Origin: an uncultured Atopobium sp.
Lineage (GTDB): Bacteria; Actinomycetota; Coriobacteriia; Coriobacteriales; Atopobiaceae
Assembly (NCBI GenBank): GCA_916720465.1
Contig: CAKARF010000031.1
Coordinates: 1 to 9,640 of the forward strand
Direction: 5' to 3'
Length of the DNA stretch: 9,640 bases
How positions within the stretch are numbered: position 1 is the stretch's first letter; each line of letters opens with the position of its first letter. The translations under genes and the position numbers were made by a program. Below, piece after piece: positions 1 to 5,716 of this stretch. The notes under the pieces are model-generated. The model was not told where the DNA came from and made no database searches. It was given only the letters and a program-made list of their open reading frames with translations.

Positions 1-168
1 AGTACTTTACGCTGATGAAAGCCACATGTCAACAAGCCACTGTGCCGGGCGTATCTATACTTCATAGAAATTACACGAGTGACAAGTTTTAATTTTAGGC
101 AAAGGAGTCTTTGTTTTCAAAAACTATAAATTTGGCGAGAAATGCCTTGGTTAAGGATGACTCTAAGC
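1..168. other. Region without a supported gene, downstream of the acetyltransferase gene
   Basis: I see no gene here that I can defend. On the plus strand a good Shine-Dalgarno-like sequence (AAAGGAG, 101-107) stands just before a TTG at 111 that opens a 71-codon frame. The spacing is only 3 bases, the Shine-Dalgarno lies in a small hairpin (CAAAG 100-104 with CTTTG 109-113), and most of the frame runs antisense through the acetyltransferase gene. It could be the broken start of a lost gene. Short plus-strand frames are also open from the window edge to 66 and to about 92, and one could be the tail of an upstream gene. No strong terminator was found after the acetyltransferase gene. Confidence 0.4.
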
Positions 169-657
169 TCAAGAGACTAACTTCAAAACAGCAATTACTT
201 CTTCGCCGTCTTTCTCGCCCGTCTCAACAAATCCAAACGAACGATAGAGATCTTGCGCGACCTTATTTTTGGGTTCATAGGAAAGCCAACAAAACTCTGC
301 TTTTCCACAGGGAAAGGTACGTATAAACTCCAGCGCAAGCATGAGCGCTTCTTTGCCGTATCTCCTTCCTTGGAATTTTGCATCAATCATCAGACGTCGA
401 AGATCATAATTATTTTGAGCTATTGCTGGAGCTTTGTCCCAGCTACTATCTGTGCCAAACCCAATCATCAAAAACCCTATTGGTAAATCATTCTTGTATA
501 TACCAAAAGGGAAAATCTGTCCATTTTCTGCCTTGGCTATATAGGCTTCGATAAGACTTATATCATTTCCAGCAACAAAGCCTTGCTGGTCCTCGGACAC
601 CTTGAGCTTAAGAATGTCCCACACGTTTCTTCCGTTTATGTGCTGAAGACTCACCAT
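169..657 (-). CDS. GNAT-family N-acetyltransferase, diamine/polyamine acetyltransferase-like
   Basis: This gene encodes a 162-residue protein of the GNAT fold, which transfers an acetyl group from acetyl-CoA to an amine. The overall pattern resembles the small cytoplasmic spermine/spermidine (BltD/PaiA-like) acetyltransferases. The N-terminal part has the family pattern LKV-x6-FVA-x6-L-x-EAY (residues 18-39). The central strand reads LRRLMID (86-92), and the C-terminal part has WLSYEPKN (124-131) followed by LYRSFGF (137-143), whose tyrosine 138 is at the usual general-acid position. The length is normal for the family. An oddity is the acetyl-CoA pyrophosphate loop, normally Q-x-x-G-x-G, which reads Q96-G-R-R-Y-G101 with arginine at the central glycine. 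The start is ATG at 657, with no clear ribosome-binding site. The gene follows the ArsR-type gene by 59 bases without an obvious terminator, so it may be co-transcribed. The substrate is an inference; other small amines are possible. Confidence 0.85.
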   Translation of the reverse strand: MVSLQHINGRNVWDILKLKVSEDQQGFVAGNDISLIEAYIAKAENGQIFPFGIYKNDLPIGFLMIGFGTDSSWDKAPAIAQNNYDLRRLMIDAKFQGRRYGKEALMLALEFIRTFPCGKAEFCWLSYEPKNKVAQDLYRSFGFVETGEKDGEEVIAVLKLVS

Positions 658-716
658 AAGGTATCAATCAAAAGTCCATTGCTTGTTAATATAAAAAGCG
701 ACAAACTTCTACTGTC

Positions 717-1085
717 CTAGTGCTGATGAGCAGCGTGAGCAAGACCGACGCTAATAAGCGTAATGACATGATCATCAGCAAGAGAATAAATGACGCGACG
801 ACCATCTCTTTTTGCAGCTACCAGACCACGATCGCGCAGAAGGCGGAGCTGATGAGAAGTAGCAGACTGAGAAACAGAGAGAAGCTCCTGCAGTTCAGTT
901 ACACTCTTCTCGCCCAAAAGAAGAGCTCCCAAAATCTGGAAACGTGTAAAGTCAGAAAGCGCATCATAAATTTGAGTGGCATCATAGATGATATCGTCGT
1001 TAGTGAGAAACTCGTGCAGTTGTTCTTCAGAAACGCACTCGCAAATATTGTTTGTATGCTCACACTCGTGAGAATGATTAGTCAT
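717..1085 (-). CDS. ArsR/SmtB-family metal-sensing transcriptional repressor, SmtB/CzrA type
   Basis: This gene encodes a 122-residue winged-helix repressor of the ArsR/SmtB family, which leaves DNA when it binds a metal ion. The helix-turn-helix is at about residues 60-83 (SVTELQELL, then SQSATSHQLRLLR), and the wing is at 87-102 (GLVAAKRDGRRVIYSL). The alpha-5 metal site is complete: D104, H106, H117 and H120. This is the D-x-H-x10-H-x2-H pattern of CzrA, at the same residue numbers as the SmtB site, and it points to zinc or a similar divalent ion (cobalt, nickel). The N-terminal arm also has six possible ligands (H4, H6, C8, H10, C15, C17), including a C-x-C as in CadC/ZiaR-type alpha-3N sites, so a second site is likely. 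Start ATG has an AGGA Shine-Dalgarno 7 bases upstream. No metal exporter is visible in the window, so its target beyond itself, and possibly the next gene, is unknown. Confidence 0.92.
   Translation of the reverse strand: MTNHSHECEHTNNICECVSEEQLHEFLTNDDIIYDATQIYDALSDFTRFQILGALLLGEKSVTELQELLSVSQSATSHQLRLLRDRGLVAAKRDGRRVIYSLADDHVITLISVGLAHAAHQH
1038..1056 (-). repeat. Direct repeat, copy inside the ArsR-type coding sequence
   Basis: This 19-base sequence (CTCGCAAATATTGTTTGTA on the plus strand) matches 1133-1152 in the gene's leader except for one missing A. Here it encodes the residues leading into the N-terminal C-x-C metal motif. It contains a small imperfect dyad, CAAA-N5-TTTG. Confidence 0.8.
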
Positions 1086-1132
1086 GATACTTCCTACTCT
1101 TTACAACTCAAAACTCTGAGTACACAGGGCTT

Positions 1133-1152
1133 CTCGCAAAATATTGTTTGTA
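1133..1152 (-). repeat. Direct repeat, leader copy and candidate operator
   Basis: This 20-base copy (CTCGCAAAATATTGTTTGTA on the plus strand) differs from 1038-1056 by one extra A, and the two copies are 95 bases apart. It begins about 5 bases after the predicted transcription start of the ArsR-type gene, a normal place for a repressor operator. It contains the dyad CAAA-N6-TTTG. This is not the classical TGAACA-type SmtB/CzrA operator, so the operator role is an inference. Confidence 0.6.
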
Positions 1153-1163
1153 ACGCATCTTAG

Positions 1164-1192
1164 TATATACCGACTCTGCTCCGTTAGAACAA
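1164..1192 (-). promoter_or_regulatory. Predicted promoter of the ArsR-type gene
   Basis: On the minus strand a -35 element TTGTTC (1192-1187) and a -10 element TATATA (1169-1164) are separated by an ideal 17 bases. Transcription would start near 1157, giving a leader of about 70 bases. The -10 lies inside the 8-base palindrome GTATATAC (1163-1170). The -35 overlaps the T-tract of the rpoC terminator. The leader can form a small hairpin at 1106-1121 (ACTCA with TGAGT). Confidence 0.55.
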
Positions 1193-1230
1193 ATAAAAAG
1201 AGGACTCCAGCTAACGGCTGAAGTCCTCTT
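1191..1230 (-). terminator. Rho-independent terminator of the rpoB-rpoC transcript
   Basis: On the minus strand a stem AAGAGGACT (1230-1222), one T-G wobble and CAGC pair with GCTG and AGTCCTCTT (1206-1198) around a 5-base loop, giving a stem of about 14 pairs. It is followed directly by TTTATTT. It starts 51 bases after the rpoC stop codon. The plus strand lacks a T-tract after the stem, so it should act in one direction only. Confidence 0.9.
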
Positions 1231-1235
1231 CTGCA

Positions 1236-1252
1236 TCGGAGTCAATCTCCGA
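1236..1252 (-). other. Small stem-loop in the rpoC 3-prime untranslated region
   Basis: TCGGAG and CTCCGA form a perfect 6-pair stem with a 5-base loop between the rpoC stop and the main terminator. It has no following T-tract on the minus strand. It may protect the 3-prime end or support termination; no function can be assigned from sequence alone. Confidence 0.45.
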
Positions 1253-1280
1253 AAAAGTTTGATGTATCAGGTGAAATTAC

Positions 1281-4200
1281 TTACTCGTCTTCGCCGTCTG
1301 CCTCAGCGTCCATACGGACAACCTGGTTAAGAAGGTCATCCAGAGAACCAAGGTCCTCGTTGATTACATCAGGGCTAACCTCGTCAGAAGAAGAGCCGAT
1401 GAGCGTCTCGGTGTAATCAGAGTGAGTGGATGGAGCTGCGGAACCCAGCATCAGGCCACCGTCGCCTTCTGGCGAGAAGACCATGTTGAGCAGCTGAGAA
1501 AGATCCTCAGAATCAGCCTCATCCTCTTCTGGCTCAAGGATGTAGAGGAGGTTACGAGCCTCAAGGCCATCGCGGAGCTCCTCGATTGCCTTTGCACCAA
1601 TACCATCGATGCGAAGCAGGTCTTCCTCGGTCTTACCGATAAGATCGCCTACGGTCTCAATGCCAACCTCGCTGAACTTGTTGGTCCAACGCTGTGACAC
1701 GCCAAGATCGTCAAAGAGGTACAGCTTTGCGTCCTCGCTTGAAAGCGTGCGGCCATTCTTGGAGTAAACGCCACCGTTGTAATCCTCGTTGACCCAGTCA
1801 AGCTGCTTAGGAAGCTGCTCCTCGATGTCCTTAAGCTCTGCTGGTGCCCAGTCTGGAAGAGACTTAGCAAGAGAAGAGGTTGGGCCATCAATCTTGGTGC
1901 CGTGGTACGTAAGCTCAACATCGTTGTATGCGGAGAGACCCGTACCTGCAGGAATCTGCTTACCAACAATAACGTTGGACTTGAGGTCAAGCAGGTGGTC
2001 AACGTCGCCCTCGATAGCTGCAGAGGTAAGAACGCCTGCAGTACGGATGAACGATGCGCTGGAGAGCCAAGAATCAATAGAGCTTGCAACCTTCAGCGTA
2101 CCAAGGATTGCTGGCTCTGCCTCTGGTGGAGTACCACCAGCAAGGGCAATGTTCTGGACAGTCTCTGCAAAGACATAGCGGTCCACGTACTGACCAAGCA
2201 GGTACGAAGAGTCACCTGGGTTGGTAACCTGAACACGGCGAAGCATCTGACGTGCGATAACCTCAATGTGCTTATCGTTGAGTTCTACACCCTGAGAGGT
2301 ATAGACGTCCTTAACGGACTCAACGAAGGTGTGCATGGTGGACTCAATGTCAGTGAGTCGACGGAGCATACGGAAGTTGACGAAGCCGCGGGTAATCTGG
2401 TCACCAGCACGGACAACAACGCCATCCTCAATGCCAGGCATAAAGCGGACGGATGCAGGTACACGCCACTCCTCGATAACACGGGAAGCATCGTCTGCAT
2501 CAACAATACGCAGCAGGTACTCGGTGGTCTCTGGGGTAATGTGAAGAACACCAGAAACAGGAGCCAGATCAGCCTCGCGGCCAAGAATCTTCTCGTTGAC
2601 GTTGCCGACGACGTCGAACATACGAGCAACGGTAGGAAGACCCTGCGTAATATCGTCTGCGCCTGCAACACCACCGGAGTGAATGGTACGCATGGTCAGC
2701 TGAGTACCAGGCTCACCAATGGACTGAGCTGCGATAATACCAACTGCAGTACCAATGTTGACAGGACGACGGGTGGAAAGATCCCAACCGTAGCACTTCT
2801 GGCAGACGCCGTACTTAGACTTACAGGTCAGAAGCGCGCGGAGCTGAACCTTAGCAAGGCCGTGCTCAACAAGACGCTCAAGATCCTGCTTGGACTCAAC
2901 ATAGCCACCGGCAGGGATAAGAACCTCGCCAGTGTTTGGATCGCAGACATCCTCAAGGGTGCAGCGGCCAATCAGGTCAGTATCAACAGAGGTCTGACCA
3001 GGCTTAATCAGAGGATAAGTGACTGCCTCATCAGTACCGCAGTCCTCCTCGCGGACAATGACGTCCTGTGCAACGTCGACAAGACGACGAGTCAGGTAAC
3101 CAGAGTCGGAGGTGTGGGAAGCGGTATCTACCAGACCCTTACGAGCGCCGTAGGTAGAAATGAAGTACTCAAGAGGCTCAAGACCCTCGCGGAAGTTTGC
3201 CTTAATTGGAAGGTCGATGGTCTCACCGGACATATCCGCCATCAGGCCTCGCATACCAGCAAGCTGGCGAAGCTGTGTCTTAGAACCACGAGCTCCAGAG
3301 TCAGCCATCATGTAAATTGGGTTGTCCTCTGCAAAGCCTGCAAGCATCTCAGAGCCGAGAAGATCGGTGCACTCGGTCCATGCGTTAACAACCTCAACGT
3401 GACGCTCTCGCTCGGAAAGGAAGCCGTCCTCGTAGTACTCGTTGATCTGGTCAACGCGGTCCTGTGCCTCCTGAAGCAGCTGTGGCTTGTGTGGAGGAAT
3501 GACAGCATCCCAAACGGAAACGGTCAGACCAGCAAGGGTTGCGTAGTGGAAACCAGTCTTCTTGATGTTGTCCAGAATTGGCTCAACATCAGCCATTGGG
3601 TAACGGTCGCAGCAATCGTTGACCAGAACACCAATGTCGGACTTAACCATCTTGTAGTTGATGTATGGGTAATCCTCTGGCAGGCACTGACGGTTGAAGA
3701 TAATGCGACCAACAGTGGTCTCAAAACGCTTAGTACCCTCAGTAACGTCCAGGTCCTCATACTGACCGCGGCCAGTCATAACGCGGAAAATAGCACGATC
3801 GCTATCAGCAACGTTTGCATCCTTGGAGCTTACGCGGACAACAACCTTTGCCTGGATATCAAGGTCACGGTTGGCCTCAATAGCCAGAAGAGCATCCTCA
3901 AAGCTTGCGAAGGTAAGAGTTTTAGCGTCTTCACCGGTCTTCTCGGAAGTGAGGTAGTAGACACCAAAGACCATATCCTGAGAAGGAACGGTCAGAACCT
4001 TACCAGAAGCAGGGCTTCTGAGGTTGTTGCTGGAGAGCATCAGAATGCGAGCCTCTGTCTGTGCCTGAGTAGAAAGTGGCACGTGAACAGACATCTGGTC
4101 GCCGTCGAAGTCTGCGTTGAATGGTGCGCAGACCAGTGGGTGAAGGTGGATTGCCTTACCCTCGATAAGGACTGGCTCAAATGCCTGGATAGACAGACGG

Positions 4201-5711
4201 TGAAGGGTAGGTGCGCGGTTGAGAAGAACGAGGCGGTCCTGAATGACCTCATCCAGAACGTCCCAAACAACTGGGGTACCACGGTCAATAGCGCGCTTTG
4301 CGCCCTTAATGTTTTCAACCTTGCGGAGCTCAACCAAACGACGCATGACAAATGGCTTGAAGAGCTCAAGTGCCATAGCGGATGGAAGACCGCACTGGTG
4401 CAGCTTCAGGTGTGGGTCAACAACAATGACGGAACGGCCAGAGTAGTCAACACGCTTACCCAGAAGGTTCTGACGGAAGCGACCCTGCTTACCCTTAAGG
4501 GCCTCAGCAAGAGACTTCAGAGGACGTCCACCACGGCCGGTAACAGGACGACCACGGCGGCCGTTGTCAAACAGAGCGTCAACGGACTCCTGAAGCATGC
4601 GCTTCTCGTTGTTAACAATGATGGAAGGTGCGTCAAGGTCAAGCAGGCGCTTAAGACGATTGTTACGGTTAATAACACGACGATACAAATCGTTTAAGTC
4701 GGAAGCTGCAAAACGGCCACCATCAAGCTGAACCATTGGACGAAGATCAGGTGGAATAACTGGTACAACGTCAAGAATCATGTTAGCTGGATCGTTGCCA
4801 CCCTTAAGGAAGGCGTCAACAATCTCAAGGCGCTTAATGGCCTTCTCGCGCTTCTGCTTCTGAGCATCCTCATTGGCGATAATAGCGCGGAGCTCCTTGG
4901 CCTCTTTCTCAAGATCAATGTTGGAAAGAAGGTCGCGGACTGCCTCAGCACCCATGCCACCCTTGAAGTAGATACCATAGTAGCGCTTAAGCTCGGAGAA
5001 CAGACCCTCATCGGAGATGAGCTCTCTAGTCTCAAGCTGCATGAACTTCTCGAAAGCCTCACGACGAAGCGTCTTCTCTTCCTCGTACTCTTCCTCAAGA
5101 TCAGCGACGCCTGCACGAATCTCGTCCTCAGAAAGAGGCTCAAAATCGCCAAACTCATCATCCTGTGGCTGGCCCTGCTCGCGAAGACGTGCAATCTGAT
5201 CGTCACGCTCTGCGTCAAGCTCTTCGAGGTCTGCTGCAAGCTCCTCACGAAGATCGTCTACGTCAGCCTCACGTGCCTCAGTGTCAACACTGGTGATTAC
5301 GTAAGATGCAAAGTAGAGGACTTTCTCGAGGTCCTTGCTCTTGATATCAAGAAGACGTGCCAGAGGGAAGCTGGTTGGGCTCTTGAAGTACCAAATGTGG
5401 CTTACAGGAGCAGCAAGCTCGATGTGGCCCATGCGGTCACGACGAACCTTTGCGGTGGTTACTTCAACACCGCAGCGCTCGCAGGTAATGCCCTTGAAGC
5501 GAATGCCTTTGTACTTACCGCAGGCGCACTCCCAGTCCCTTACAGGTCCAAAGATCTTCTCGCAGAAAAGACCATCCTTTTCTGGCTTAAGGGTACGGTA
5601 GTTGATGGTCTCAGGCTTCTTTACCTCGCCATAGGACCAACCGCGGATATCATCAGCAGACGCTAGAGAAATTTTAATAGCGTCAAATTCAGTGGAATCA
5701 AAATCTGCCAC
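1281..5711 (-). CDS. rpoC: RNA polymerase beta-prime subunit
   Basis: This gene encodes the 1476-residue catalytic beta-prime subunit. Zinc site 1 is C62, C64, C77 and C80. A glutamate-rich coiled-coil insertion (about 140-225) matches the one typical of Actinobacteria. Switch 2 and the following conserved block (about 350-435) look normal. NADFDGDQM (532-540) holds the three aspartates for catalytic magnesium. Zinc site 2 is C891, C963, C970 and C973. The bridge helix (about 848-880), trigger loop (about 1001-1014) and switch 1 (about 1205-1232) carry unusual substitutions, described in the findings. The protein is longer than most actinobacterial relatives because it ends in an alpha-CTD-like helix-hairpin-helix domain (about 1329-1389) and an acidic tail. 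The start is GTG at 5711, with AAGGAG 8 bases upstream. It is certainly co-transcribed with rpoB and ends at a strong terminator. Confidence 0.98.
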   Translation of the reverse strand: MADFDSTEFDAIKISLASADDIRGWSYGEVKKPETINYRTLKPEKDGLFCEKIFGPVRDWECACGKYKGIRFKGITCERCGVEVTTAKVRRDRMGHIELAAPVSHIWYFKSPTSFPLARLLDIKSKDLEKVLYFASYVITSVDTEAREADVDDLREELAADLEELDAERDDQIARLREQGQPQDDEFGDFEPLSEDEIRAGVADLEEEYEEEKTLRREAFEKFMQLETRELISDEGLFSELKRYYGIYFKGGMGAEAVRDLLSNIDLEKEAKELRAIIANEDAQKQKREKAIKRLEIVDAFLKGGNDPANMILDVVPVIPPDLRPMVQLDGGRFAASDLNDLYRRVINRNNRLKRLLDLDAPSIIVNNEKRMLQESVDALFDNGRRGRPVTGRGGRPLKSLAEALKGKQGRFRQNLLGKRVDYSGRSVIVVDPHLKLHQCGLPSAMALELFKPFVMRRLVELRKVENIKGAKRAIDRGTPVVWDVLDEVIQDRLVLLNRAPTLHRLSIQAFEPVLIEGKAIHLHPLVCAPFNADFDGDQMSVHVPLSTQAQTEARILMLSSNNLRSPASGKVLTVPSQDMVFGVYYLTSEKTGEDAKTLTFASFEDALLAIEANRDLDIQAKVVVRVSSKDANVADSDRAIFRVMTGRGQYEDLDVTEGTKRFETTVGRIIFNRQCLPEDYPYINYKMVKSDIGVLVNDCCDRYPMADVEPILDNIKKTGFHYATLAGLTVSVWDAVIPPHKPQLLQEAQDRVDQINEYYEDGFLSERERHVEVVNAWTECTDLLGSEMLAGFAEDNPIYMMADSGARGSKTQLRQLAGMRGLMADMSGETIDLPIKANFREGLEPLEYFISTYGARKGLVDTASHTSDSGYLTRRLVDVAQDVIVREEDCGTDEAVTYPLIKPGQTSVDTDLIGRCTLEDVCDPNTGEVLIPAGGYVESKQDLERLVEHGLAKVQLRALLTCKSKYGVCQKCYGWDLSTRRPVNIGTAVGIIAAQSIGEPGTQLTMRTIHSGGVAGADDITQGLPTVARMFDVVGNVNEKILGREADLAPVSGVLHITPETTEYLLRIVDADDASRVIEEWRVPASVRFMPGIEDGVVVRAGDQITRGFVNFRMLRRLTDIESTMHTFVESVKDVYTSQGVELNDKHIEVIARQMLRRVQVTNPGDSSYLLGQYVDRYVFAETVQNIALAGGTPPEAEPAILGTLKVASSIDSWLSSASFIRTAGVLTSAAIEGDVDHLLDLKSNVIVGKQIPAGTGLSAYNDVELTYHGTKIDGPTSSLAKSLPDWAPAELKDIEEQLPKQLDWVNEDYNGGVYSKNGRTLSSEDAKLYLFDDLGVSQRWTNKFSEVGIETVGDLIGKTEEDLLRIDGIGAKAIEELRDGLEARNLLYILEPEEDEADSEDLSQLLNMVFSPEGDGGLMLGSAAPSTHSDYTETLIGSSSDEVSPDVINEDLGSLDDLLNQVVRMDAEADGEDE
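1545..1727 (-). other. Segment of rpoC encoding an alpha-CTD-like domain
   Basis: Residues 1329-1389 of RpoC align without gaps to the core of the E. coli alpha-subunit C-terminal domain: DDL-x4-R-x2-N at 1334-1344, then GDL-x3-TE-x-(D/E)LL at 1355-1366, then a G-x-K turn at 1372-1374. Four E. coli DNA-contacting positions (R265, N268, G296, K298) correspond to R1341, N1344, G1372 and K1374. C269 and S299 are not kept (K1345 and A1375). The likeness is by eye. A generic helix-hairpin-helix domain is the main alternative. Confidence 0.75.
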
Positions 5712-5716
5712 AGTCG

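Noticed and set aside
111..326. A 71-codon plus-strand frame beginning with TTG
   Set aside because: The Shine-Dalgarno is good but only 3 bases away, and most of the frame runs antisense through the well-supported acetyltransferase gene. It is kept only as a possible remnant in the note on 1-168.
1902..4697. A 931-codon open frame on the plus strand, antisense to rpoC
   Set aside because: It lies wholly inside rpoC, its translation resembles no known protein, and its length is explained by the codon bias of rpoC, which avoids the codons that would read as stops on the other strand.
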